Assembly (NCBI RefSeq): GCF_001654965.1
Contig: NZ_LXEV01000012.1
Span: forward strand, 1 to 62,003
Direction of reading: 5' to 3'
DNA: 62,003 bases
DNA from: Proteus hauseri ATCC 700826
GTDB lineage: Bacteria; Pseudomonadota; Gammaproteobacteria; Enterobacterales; Enterobacteriaceae
The notes beneath the pieces are model-generated. The model was not told where the DNA came from. It did no database searches and saw only the letters and a program-made list of their open reading frames with translations. Position numbers and translations under genes: made by a program. This document shows positions 48,641-56,925 of the stretch, piece by piece (positions within the stretch are counted from its first letter, which is position 1; each line of letters opens with the position of its first letter).

Positions 48641-50299
48641 ATGATGAGCGGTTCACCAGTAACAGAAACTGATGTCATTATTATAGGTGGTGGCGCTACA
48701 GGCGCAGGCATGGCAAGAGACTGTGCTCGCCGTGGATTACGCTGTATCCTACTGGAAAGACACGATATCGCAACCGGTGCAACCGGTCGAAACCACGGGT
48801 TGTTACACAGCGGAGCGCGTTATGCTGTGACTGATCCTGAATCTGCACGAGAGTGCATAGAAGAAAACATGATTTTAAAACGGGTTGCTCGTCACTGCGT
48901 TGAAAAAACGGATGGCCTGTTTATCACTTTACCTGAAGATTCATTAGAATTTCAGCAAACCTTTATTCAATCTTGCCAAGCGGCAGGGATTGATGCTCAA
49001 GCGATTTCACCCGAAGAAGCTATTCGTTTAGAGCCATCAGTAAATCCCAACTTGATTGGTGCAGTTCGTGTTCCTGATGGCACTGTTGACCCATTTCGTT
49101 TAACGGCCGCTAATATGCTTGATGCCCGTGAACACGGCGCTAAAGTACTGACTTATCATGAAGTCATGGGGCTTATTCGTGAAGGTGATCGAGTTAAAGG
49201 TGTACGCGTTTACGATCATCAAGCAAAAAATATGTATGAAATCCGTGCTCAAATAGTCGCTAATGCTGGCGGGATTTGGGGACAAAAAATCGCAGAATAT
49301 GGTGATTTAAAAGTGCGCATGTTTCCTGCAAAAGGGGCGCTGTTAATTTTAGGTCATCGTATCAACAATATGGTGATCAACCGTTGTCGTAAGCCTGCTG
49401 ATGCCGACATTTTAGTTCCTGGTGACACGATTTCATTAATCGGTACAACATCAACCCGTGTGCCTTATGATCAAATCGACAATATGTATGTGACGCCAGA
49501 AGAAGTCGATATTTTGATCCGTGAAGGTTCAATGTTAGCACCTAAATTAGCGCAAACACGTATTTTACGTGCTTACGCGGGTGTTCGACCTTTAGTGGCG
49601 AGCGATGATGATCCATCTGGTCGTAATGTTAGTCGCGGTATTGTATTACTTGACCACGCTAAGCGTGATGGTTTAGAAGGGTTTATCACTATTACAGGTG
49701 GTAAATTAATGACTTACCGCTTAATGGCTGAATGGGCAACAGATAAAATCTGTGAGAAGTTAAACATTTCAGCAAAATGTACTACTGCTGAAGAAGCATT
49801 GCCGGGTTCTCGCCAATCCGCAGAACAAGCGTTGCGTAGTGTGGTTTCTTTACCTGCACCTATTCGCGGCTCAGCGGTATATCGTCACGGTGATTTAGCT
49901 AACAAATTACTTAGTAGCGAACGTATCGATAAAAGTTTGGTTTGTGAATGTGAAGCGGTCACCGCAGGTGAAGTACGTTATGCTGTTAATTCTTTAACCG
50001 TCAATAATTTACTTGATCTTCGTCGTCGTACCCGTGTGGGTATGGGAACCTGCCAAGGTGAACTTTGTGCTTGCCGTGCTGCGGGATTACTTAATCGTTT
50101 ACAAGTTACTACCCCTCATCAATCAGAGCAACAACTGGCACATTTCTTAAATGAGCGCTGGAAAGGCATTCGACCAATTGCTTGGGGAAATGCCTTGCGT
50201 GAAAGTGAATTTACTAGTTGGGTATATCAAGGATTATGCGGTTTAGATGCCGATATGATTGAAAGTACAGTGTCAGCGGAGGCAGATGATGAAATTTGA
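48641..50299 (+). CDS. glpA: Anaerobic glycerol-3-phosphate dehydrogenase subunit GlpA
   Basis: This 552-residue FAD flavoprotein oxidises glycerol-3-phosphate to dihydroxyacetone phosphate. The FAD site is DVIIIGGGATGAGMARDCARRGL, with GATGRNHGLLHSGARYAVTD following. The C-terminal BFD-like [2Fe-2S] region has CECE...RVGMGTCQGELCACRAAGLL. Two adjacent ATGs begin the gene. It overlaps glpB by about 11-14 bases. Confidence 0.95.
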   Translation: MMSGSPVTETDVIIIGGGATGAGMARDCARRGLRCILLERHDIATGATGRNHGLLHSGARYAVTDPESARECIEENMILKRVARHCVEKTDGLFITLPEDSLEFQQTFIQSCQAAGIDAQAISPEEAIRLEPSVNPNLIGAVRVPDGTVDPFRLTAANMLDAREHGAKVLTYHEVMGLIREGDRVKGVRVYDHQAKNMYEIRAQIVANAGGIWGQKIAEYGDLKVRMFPAKGALLILGHRINNMVINRCRKPADADILVPGDTISLIGTTSTRVPYDQIDNMYVTPEEVDILIREGSMLAPKLAQTRILRAYAGVRPLVASDDDPSGRNVSRGIVLLDHAKRDGLEGFITITGGKLMTYRLMAEWATDKICEKLNISAKCTTAEEALPGSRQSAEQALRSVVSLPAPIRGSAVYRHGDLANKLLSSERIDKSLVCECEAVTAGEVRYAVNSLTVNNLLDLRRRTRVGMGTCQGELCACRAAGLLNRLQVTTPHQSEQQLAHFLNERWKGIRPIAWGNALRESEFTSWVYQGLCGLDADMIESTVSAEADDEI

Positions 50300-51596
50300 T
50301 GTAGTGATTATAGGAAGTGGACTTGCTGGGCTAACTGCGGGCATTCGTCTTGCTGAGGCAGGTAAATCTTGCGCCATTATTAGTAATGGACAAAGCGCGC
50401 TGCATTTCTCATCTGGTTCACTTGATTTATTAACTCATCTTCCTGATGGTACCGAAGTCACACAACCGAAAAAAGCATTAGCAGCGCTTGCGCAACTAGC
50501 ACCAAAACACCCTTATAGTCGTATGGGTGAATCCAATGTTGTGACCTTTATTGAACAAGCTCAAGCATTATTATCTAGCACTCATGGCCTTGCTTACCAA
50601 GGTAATGGTGATGAAAACCATTATCGCATTACGCCAGTAGGGCGCTCAAGAATGAGCTGGTTAAGTCCAGCCCGCGTACCGACACATGGTGTTACTCAGC
50701 CATTAGCATGGAAAAAAGTTGCTGTTGTTGGTATTGAAGGCTTTTTAGATTTCCAACCACAATTCGCTAGCAGCACGTTAAATGAGCAAGGTATTGAAGC
50801 TATCCCTTATCATATTCATTTGCCGTTATTAGACACATTACGCGATAACCCAAGTGAATTTAGAGCAGTTAATATTGCGCGTTATTTAGATAAACCTGAA
50901 AATACAAAACTATTGGCACAAGAGCTAATTAAGCAGATTGATGAGCACGTTGAAGCCATTATTTTACCAGCGTGTATTGGACTAGATGCTGAAGAACCCG
51001 TAAATTTATTACAAGAACTAGTCGGTAAACCTATTAGCTTATTACCCACTCTGCCACCTTCACTATTAGGTATTCGCTTACATCAAGCGTTAAAACTGCG
51101 TTTTCAAAAAGCAGGTGGCTTAATTATGCCGGGTGATCGTGCTCAAGAAGTGGATTTAGTCGGCAACAAAGTTGTGGGAATTCATACTCGTAACCACACC
51201 GATATTCCTATCCGTAGTGATCATATTGTGTTGGCGACAGGTAGTTTCTTTAATAATGGTTTGATCGCGGAATTTGACCGTGTTTATGAGCCATTAATGG
51301 AACTGGATATGCTAGAAACATTACCTCGTAATGAATGGACGCAGGTTAATGTTTTTGCAAAACAACCTTATATGCGATTTGGTGTTGATACTGACAGTCA
51401 ATTAAGACCGATAAAATATGGTGAAGTTCTCGATAATGTCTATGCTGTTGGTGCAGTGTTAGGTGGGTTTGATCCATTAAATGAAGGTTGTGGCGCCGGT
51501 GTTTCGATGATTAGCGCGCTGTATGCAGCACAACAAATTTTACAGCAGGATAAGACAGAACAGACCACATCTGCGGTTGTGGAGGCAGCACTATGA
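50289..51596 (+). CDS. glpB: Anaerobic glycerol-3-phosphate dehydrogenase subunit GlpB
   Basis: This flavoprotein subunit of about 435 residues starts MKFDVVIIGSGLAGLTAGIRLAEAG and continues with HFSSGSLDLL and GGFDPLNEGCGAGVSMISALYAA near the end. It belongs to the membrane-associated GlpABC complex that feeds menaquinone. ATG 50289 is six bases from GGAGG; ATG 50286 is also possible. It overlaps glpC by four bases. Confidence 0.94.
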   Translation: MKFDVVIIGSGLAGLTAGIRLAEAGKSCAIISNGQSALHFSSGSLDLLTHLPDGTEVTQPKKALAALAQLAPKHPYSRMGESNVVTFIEQAQALLSSTHGLAYQGNGDENHYRITPVGRSRMSWLSPARVPTHGVTQPLAWKKVAVVGIEGFLDFQPQFASSTLNEQGIEAIPYHIHLPLLDTLRDNPSEFRAVNIARYLDKPENTKLLAQELIKQIDEHVEAIILPACIGLDAEEPVNLLQELVGKPISLLPTLPPSLLGIRLHQALKLRFQKAGGLIMPGDRAQEVDLVGNKVVGIHTRNHTDIPIRSDHIVLATGSFFNNGLIAEFDRVYEPLMELDMLETLPRNEWTQVNVFAKQPYMRFGVDTDSQLRPIKYGEVLDNVYAVGAVLGGFDPLNEGCGAGVSMISALYAAQQILQQDKTEQTTSAVVEAAL

Positions 51597-52786
51597 GTTT
51601 ACACGATACCAGTTTCGAAAGTTGCATCAAATGTACGGTTTGCACCACCTATTGCCCGGTTGCAAAAGTTAATCCACTTTATCCAGGCCCAAAACAAGCA
51701 GGCCCAGATGGTGAGCGTTTACGCTTAAAAGATCCAATGCTTTATGATGAAGCATTAAAATATTGTACCAATTGTAAACGCTGTGAAGTGGCGTGTCCTT
51801 CTGATGTGAAAATTGGCGATATCATTTCACGTGCGAAGCTGAACTATAATCCTAAAAAGCCTAAGCTGCGTGATGCTATTTTAAGTCACACCGATTTAAT
51901 GGGGACACTTTCAACGCCATTAGCGCCGATAGTTAATACCATTACAGGGCTAAAACCCGTTCGCCATATCTTGGATAAGGCACTTAAAATAGACCATCGT
52001 CGTGAATTACCAAAATATTCATTTGGTACATTCAGAACATGGATGAAAAAACAAGTAAAAGAACAAGAACGCTTTAAAGAACAAGTCGCTTTTTTTCATG
52101 GTTGTTACGCAAATTACAACCACCCTCAATTAGGGAAAGACTTGGTTAAGGTGTTTAATAAAATGGAGATTGGGGTTCAGTTATTAAAACGCGAAAAATG
52201 TTGTGGTGTTGCGTTAATCGCTAATGGTTTTGTTAAACAAGCGAAAAAACAAGCGACAGTAAATTTAGAGTCATTAACTGAGAAAATTGTTGAAAACAAT
52301 ATTCCGGTTGTCGCTACTTCTTCAACTTGTACATTTACTATTCGTGATGAATATGAGCATATCCTTGATATTGATACCTCAAAGGTACGCGAAAATATTG
52401 AGCTGGCAACGCGTTACATTTATCGCTTATTAGAACAAGGTCGTGAGTTACCGTTAAAAAATACGCCGTTAAAAGTGGTCTATCATACGCCTTGTCATAT
52501 GGAGAAAATGGGTTGGACAGCCTATTCCATTGATTTAATCAAACGTATTCCGGGTGTTGAAGTCATTGTATTAGATTCTCAATGCTGTGGTATCGCAGGA
52601 ACCTATGGTTTTAAATCTGAAAATTACGATGTCGCTCAAGGTATTGGTGCGGGGTTATTTCGTCAAATCGAAGAAAGTGGTTGTGATTTAGTTATAACAG
52701 ACTGCGAAACCTGTAAATGGCAAATTGAGATGTCTACCACGAAAAAATGTGAGCACCCGATTAGTTTACTAGCAAGAGCACTATAA
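51593..52786 (+). CDS. glpC: Anaerobic glycerol-3-phosphate dehydrogenase iron-sulfur subunit GlpC
   Basis: This 397-residue subunit has two [4Fe-4S] motifs near the N-terminus (CIKCTVCTTYCPVAKV and CTNCKRCEVACPSDV). Two CCG-type cysteine-rich domains follow (FFHGCYANYN, EKCCGVAL, YHTPCHMEKMG, DSQCCGIAGTYG). It links GlpAB to the membrane and menaquinone. Confidence 0.95.
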   Translation: MSLHDTSFESCIKCTVCTTYCPVAKVNPLYPGPKQAGPDGERLRLKDPMLYDEALKYCTNCKRCEVACPSDVKIGDIISRAKLNYNPKKPKLRDAILSHTDLMGTLSTPLAPIVNTITGLKPVRHILDKALKIDHRRELPKYSFGTFRTWMKKQVKEQERFKEQVAFFHGCYANYNHPQLGKDLVKVFNKMEIGVQLLKREKCCGVALIANGFVKQAKKQATVNLESLTEKIVENNIPVVATSSTCTFTIRDEYEHILDIDTSKVRENIELATRYIYRLLEQGRELPLKNTPLKVVYHTPCHMEKMGWTAYSIDLIKRIPGVEVIVLDSQCCGIAGTYGFKSENYDVAQGIGAGLFRQIEESGCDLVITDCETCKWQIEMSTTKKCEHPISLLARAL

Positions 52787-52840
52787 AGAACGCCGATTAT
52801 ATAATAATAAAGTTGTTGATTACGAAGGTAACAAGCTACT

Positions 52841-52873
52841 GGGAATAAAAGAGGATCTTTTATTCCCTTTTTT
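52841..52873 (+). terminator. Terminator of glpABC
   Basis: A perfect 12-bp stem GGGAATAAAAGA / TCTTTTATTCCC with a 3-nt loop is followed by six T. Confidence 0.92.
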
Positions 52874-53007
52874 ATTATTTTAATAAATAGACTTATAAAT
52901 AATATATTGAGATAGAATTATTGATAGTAAATAAAAAATGTTGTTATTAATTATTAAATTAACAGCTAGCTACTTTTAATAACTAGCTATTTTAATAGTC
53001 AGTTATT

Positions 53008-54153
53008 TTAATGAGAAATATAACTATTCTGATATAGCCACATATTCTGTATTTTTTTGAGTGTAATATTTTGCCCATTGGTAAGTGTAAGTGCTGATTT
53101 TCCAGCGCCATTAATAATAGGAATATCTAATGCGTTGGCTAATAAGGTGGTGTTCGATAATGGGTTTCCGTGGCTTAATAAAATACCTTTAATTCGATTG
53201 GGTTCTAATGTCATTAATGTTGATGGGTGGAGTTGTTTAGTGACTAAAATTACATTTGGATACGGGGGCTGAGTTAAAGGCGGTGGGGACGAGGTTAAAT
53301 AGCGTAACATGCGGGAGAGAATATCATCTAAATCACTTTCACGTGCACGCATATTATCATCATCCATTTGTGCGTAAGTATCTATTAAATCGATGAAAGT
53401 TTGTTGTAATGCAAACTCGGCGTTACAGTGATATTTGTTGATCATGCTGCAAACTGTGAGCTGTAACTCTGTATTTTCAAGTAAAAAACGATGGCTCGAA
53501 AAAATATGTGTGTATTGCTCACCTAATTTTCTATGTACCTCTTCCGTTAGCCAATCAATATCTCTTTTAGATTGTTCTATTACGTTAATAAGACGTTTTT
53601 GTTCTTCTAGTAATAGATGTGGATAAAGTTTTTTTCTTGGGATAACAAAACGATTATAGGGATAAAGCCAAACAGGTGCAGTAATTGATCTCACGGGTTC
53701 ATAGTTGGTGTTTTTAGGGAAAATAGTGAAGTCTGGTATGTTTTCGCCTAATAGTAGTTTTTTTACTGAAATGGTTTTGTGCGCTTCTCTTTTGGCTTCT
53801 TCAAGAGAGGCCCCTAAAGAGATACTACTTGCCGCAGCAAGGGTTCCTTCAACTATCGGTGCTGAACATAACGAAACGTGTGCGGCGATATCATATTCAA
53901 GGTTAGCTATCGCAAGGGCTGCATTATGTGCTGAATGATAAGTATCGAGTAAAACAAGGACACCATCATCGTTGTAGGCTTCTTTTATGGCGTACAATAT
54001 GGTTTCAGGCGTGACCTCGTTAACAAGATCTGAAGGTGTTTGATAGTTTGTCGCAACAGTTAAATTAACTTGATGTTCTACCGTTTGATTAACGAGTTCT
54101 TTGATACCATTTGCGAGTGTAAGACTCTTTGAAACTAATACGATACTGACCAT
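53008..54153 (-). CDS. Degenerate DhaM-like PTS protein lacking phospho-histidines
   Basis: This 381-residue protein aligns over two parts with DhaM, the PTS phosphoryl donor of dihydroxyacetone kinase. Residues 1-125 are EIIA-mannose-like (MVSIVLVSKSLTLANGIKEL ... LCSAPIVEGTLAAASS), but Lys9 replaces the phospho-His of VSHS. The HPr domain is missing. From about 165 it is EI-N-like (FSSHRFLLENTELQ, RESDLDDILSRML). The terminal SHGNPLSNTTLLANALDIP has Asn334 where EI has the phospho-His, and Asn in place of a conserved Arg. The frame is intact with a good ribosome site (AGGGGC before ATG 54153) and directly follows gldA, so it is a conserved pseudoenzyme rather than debris. Its role is unknown. 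Confidence 0.8.
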   Translation of the reverse strand: MVSIVLVSKSLTLANGIKELVNQTVEHQVNLTVATNYQTPSDLVNEVTPETILYAIKEAYNDDGVLVLLDTYHSAHNAALAIANLEYDIAAHVSLCSAPIVEGTLAAASSISLGASLEEAKREAHKTISVKKLLLGENIPDFTIFPKNTNYEPVRSITAPVWLYPYNRFVIPRKKLYPHLLLEEQKRLINVIEQSKRDIDWLTEEVHRKLGEQYTHIFSSHRFLLENTELQLTVCSMINKYHCNAEFALQQTFIDLIDTYAQMDDDNMRARESDLDDILSRMLRYLTSSPPPLTQPPYPNVILVTKQLHPSTLMTLEPNRIKGILLSHGNPLSNTTLLANALDIPIINGAGKSALTLTNGQNITLKKIQNMWLYQNSYISH

Positions 54154-54177
54154 AAAGCCCCTTTGTATTGTAAGCAT

Positions 54178-54204
54178 AAATAGGGAGGACTAAACTCCCT
54201 ATTT
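54178..54204. repeat. Inverted repeat between gldA and the DhaM-like gene
   Basis: AAATAGGGAG / CTCCCTATTT with a 7-nt loop forms a 10-bp hairpin in the gap between the two genes. It has little T tail, so it may modulate rather than end transcription. Confidence 0.6.
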
Positions 54205-54216
54205 ACTCAGACTTTT

Positions 54217-55320
54217 TTAATAAAGCCATTCCCGTCCTAGTTGGTCTGCGGTAAGAATAGCGGCATAAACTTTATCTGAATCAATATCAAATGGCATATT
54301 ATAAATAGTTTCACCTTCAGCACAGCTCAGTTCTGCAACAGCCATGATCTTTTCATTAAGTTCATCACCGATAGCAGTAACACCAAGTTCTTCGAGTGTG
54401 ACGGGTAAACCTACTAATATGCAGAAATCGAGAAATTCTTCTAACTCTTCAAGTGGACTATTTTCTAATACCAATTGTACTAATGTACCAAAGGCAACTT
54501 TTTCGCCATGATACATTGAATGACACTCTTCAAGAGCAGTAAATCCATTATGAATTGCATGAGCCGCCGCTAAACCTGCACTTTCAAAACCAATACCACT
54601 TAAAAATGTATTGGCTTCGATAATATTTTCTACTGCGGTTGTGCAAACACCTCGGCTAACAGCCAGTTTGGCTTTATAACCATCCTCAAGCAATGTGTTG
54701 TAGCAAAGCTCTGCGAGCGCTAATGCCGCTAATGTTGATTTTCCACCCGCCATTGTCTGTTTTTGAGCCTGACTACAAGCTCTTGCTTCAAAGTAAGTCG
54801 CTAACGCATCGCCCATACCTGCCACCAGCAAACGCGCAGGTGCTGCTGCAATAATGTTTGTATCCATAACAACAACGTCAGGATTGGTTGGGTAAAGCAG
54901 ATAACTATCAAAAGCACCTAACTCAGTGTAGATAACAGACAGTGCGCTGGTGGGGGCATCTGTTGATGCAATAGTGGGGGAGATAACAACAGGAGTATGG
55001 CATTTAAACGCGACTGCTTTAGCGGTATCAAGAGTTTTACCGCCGCCAACACCAATGATTACTTGAGATGCTTGGCTTTTTGCTAATTCAACTAACCGAT
55101 TTATTTCGTTGTGTGTGCATTCACCATTAAACAGTTCAAAATGCCCGTTTACCTCATATTGAGACATACTGTCTTTTACGGTACTACCAACGAGATCCAT
55201 GACAAATTTATCAGCAATAATTAATGCTCTATCGCCGAAGGGTTTAGTGTATTTACCTATATGGTACAGCGCATCGGGGCCTTGGATATATTTTGCTGGA
55301 GATTGAATAACTTTTAACAT
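54217..55320 (-). CDS. gldA: Glycerol dehydrogenase GldA
   Basis: This 367-residue NAD+-dependent, zinc-containing alcohol dehydrogenase (iron-containing ADH fold) converts glycerol to dihydroxyacetone. The NAD site is VIIGVGGGKTLDTAKAVAF. Metal ligands fall in GMGDALATYFEARA, GLAAAHAIHNGFTAL and HSMYHGEKVAFGTL. The dihydroxyacetone formed would need a kinase, but no dhaK or dhaL is in the window. It is transcribed with the DhaM-like gene. Confidence 0.94.
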   Translation of the reverse strand: MLKVIQSPAKYIQGPDALYHIGKYTKPFGDRALIIADKFVMDLVGSTVKDSMSQYEVNGHFELFNGECTHNEINRLVELAKSQASQVIIGVGGGKTLDTAKAVAFKCHTPVVISPTIASTDAPTSALSVIYTELGAFDSYLLYPTNPDVVVMDTNIIAAAPARLLVAGMGDALATYFEARACSQAQKQTMAGGKSTLAALALAELCYNTLLEDGYKAKLAVSRGVCTTAVENIIEANTFLSGIGFESAGLAAAHAIHNGFTALEECHSMYHGEKVAFGTLVQLVLENSPLEELEEFLDFCILVGLPVTLEELGVTAIGDELNEKIMAVAELSCAEGETIYNMPFDIDSDKVYAAILTADQLGREWLY

Positions 55321-55689
55321 AATAGACTCCTACTATTCGTAAAAGAGAGTAAAAAATCCTTATGGTGGGAATTGTCATCCCAGTAAACGTCATTAAGAGA
55401 AGATAATTTAGGAATACAGTATCAGTTTAATCACCGAATAAAATATTTCATTGAAAATAATTAATAATATTTATATTAACACAAGCCAAAAAGTGCATTG
55501 CTATATTTAAACAATAAATTAGAAGCTGCTTAACTTATCATGCGATTAATTATGAAATAAAACATTTTCTACCGATAAGAAGACAAAATAAATAACAATA
55601 TCGGAGTAAAGCTTCATAAAGTTGAGTTATGAAGCTTTATTGGGGAATAATGACATTGATATCATTATTATTTTGCGAGATAGGACAGA
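55321..55689. other. Intergenic region between gldA and yhhQ
   Basis: AT-rich sequence with no gene. The only structure I see is the inverted repeat AAAGCTTCATAA (55608-55619) / TTATGAAGCTTT (55628-55639), an imperfect candidate terminator after yhhQ since no T run follows. Confidence 0.45.
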
Positions 55690-56364
55690 TTATGAGCTGA
55701 TTTCAGCATAATCTTGCTTTTGTTTTTCTTGAGAGAAAAAATAACGCAAAAGGAAATTAAGCAATACACCATAAGCAGGCAAGAAAAAGAGCATGCAAAT
55801 CGTAAGCTTAAAGACATAGTCAACTAATGCAATTTCAATCCAATTAGCGGCCATAAAAGCATCAGTACTGCGATAAAAAGCGATAAAGAAAAATGCGAGC
55901 GTGTCGAGCAAATTACCAAAAAACATTGCGGCACTTGGCGCTACCCACCATTTTTGTTGTTGTCTTAAACGGTTAAATACCGAGACATCCATAATCTGGC
56001 CTAATACATACGCCATAAAGCTTGCTGTCGCAATTCTTGCTACCATTAAATTAAAGTCACCTAATGAGGCAAAACCTTGCCAACTTCCTTGAAAGAAGAG
56101 GGTAGAAATAAGATAAGAAATGGCTAATGCAGGCAGCATAACAGCAGTGATAATACGCCGAGCAAGTGGTGCACCATAAATACGAACCGTTAAATCTGTA
56201 GCCAGAAAAATAAACGGAAATGTAAATGCGCCCCAAGTGGTATGGAAGCCAAAAATGGAGATAGGTAATTGCACTAGATAATTACTAGAGGTAATTATCA
56301 AGATGTGAAACAAAGAAAGCCATAGCAGTGCCACCGCTTTTTGGCGGGGAGTAAACAAATACAT
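55690..56364 (-). CDS. yhhQ: Queuosine precursor transporter YhhQ
   Basis: This membrane protein of about 224 residues has six or more helices. It shows the YhhQ signature FHTTWGAFTFPFIFLATDLTVRIYGAPLARR, ARIATASFMAYVLGQIMDV and FFGNLLDTLAFFFIAF. It imports queuosine precursors (preQ0/preQ1). ATG 56364 follows AAAAAGGTAC, which is part of a preQ1-type riboswitch; the upstream in-frame ATG (56415) would run through that structure. Confidence 0.93.
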   Translation of the reverse strand: MYLFTPRQKAVALLWLSLFHILIITSSNYLVQLPISIFGFHTTWGAFTFPFIFLATDLTVRIYGAPLARRIITAVMLPALAISYLISTLFFQGSWQGFASLGDFNLMVARIATASFMAYVLGQIMDVSVFNRLRQQQKWWVAPSAAMFFGNLLDTLAFFFIAFYRSTDAFMAANWIEIALVDYVFKLTICMLFFLPAYGVLLNFLLRYFFSQEKQKQDYAEISS

Positions 56365-56370
56365 AAATTG

Positions 56371-56404
56371 TACCTTTTTAGAGATTGGGGTGAGGGAACC
56401 CAAT
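56371..56404 (-). promoter_or_regulatory. Probable preQ1-I riboswitch of yhhQ
   Basis: Read on the minus strand, a hairpin ATTGGG-TTCCCTCAC-CCCAAT is followed by CTCTAAAAAGGTA. This follows the preQ1-I plan: a 5-6 bp stem, a loop beginning TTC and ending CAC, and an A-rich tail. The loop CCT can pair with AGG of the tail, which is also the yhhQ ribosome site, so ligand binding would block translation. The downstream gene is a queuosine precursor transporter. I assign it by structure and context. Confidence 0.7.
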
Positions 56405-56560
56405 AAGACATTCATTATCCACTCTCAATGGAGTGGGAGCGCATAATACGCCCGTTGCGCAACAAAAGCAAAGTTTACGGCAAAATGTCTTTGTCGTAAT
56501 GCATCGTGATGTCAGCGTTAAAGCGCGATATAATAACGCTATCTGTAAGTGAAAGAACAA

Positions 56561-56827
56561 ATGGTTAATAGAATGAATGCCCAATTTGATGATGCAACGA
56601 AAACTCTCGATACGTTGGGATTACGCTGTCCTGAACCGGTGATGTTAGTGCGTAAAACCATAAGAAATATGGCGTTAGGTGAGACATTATTAGTTATCGC
56701 TGACGATCCTGCTACTGTGCGTGATATCCCAGGTTTTTGCCGTTTTATGGAGCATGATTTATTAAATCAAGAAATTGAATCAGCGCCTTACCGTTATCTT
56801 ATTCGTAAAAAAGACAGTGGTTTATAG
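56561..56827 (+). CDS. tusA: Sulfur carrier protein TusA
   Basis: This small protein of about 88 residues relays persulfide sulfur from IscS to TusBCD for tRNA 2-thiouridine. The active Cys lies in [22 protein letters not shown], followed by [22 protein letters not shown]. Start choice is uncertain: ATG 56561 has GAAAG upstream; ATG 56573 and GTG 56549 are alternatives. Confidence 0.94.
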   Translation: MVNRMNAQFDDATKTLDTLGLRCPEPVMLVRKTIRNMALGETLLVIADDPATVRDIPGFCRFMEHDLLNQEIESAPYRYLIRKKDSGL

Positions 56828-56867
56828 GTGTTACGATGCTTTTTGAGTAACAATGAAGATAAAAAAT

Positions 56868-56901
56868 AACCCAACCCCTAATAATCTTTAAGGGTTGGGT
56901 T
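56868..56901. terminator. Bidirectional terminator between tusA and zntA
   Basis: A 10-bp stem AACCCAACCC / GGGTTGGGTT with a 14-nt loop lies between the convergent genes and has flanking T/A runs. Confidence 0.85.
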
Positions 56902-56925
56902 TTGCTTTTATTTTTTAAATCTCAT

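Noticed and set aside
52960-53005. AGCTAG-rich repeats after glpC
   Set aside because: Short AT-rich repeats without regular spacing; not a CRISPR array and not a convincing terminator.
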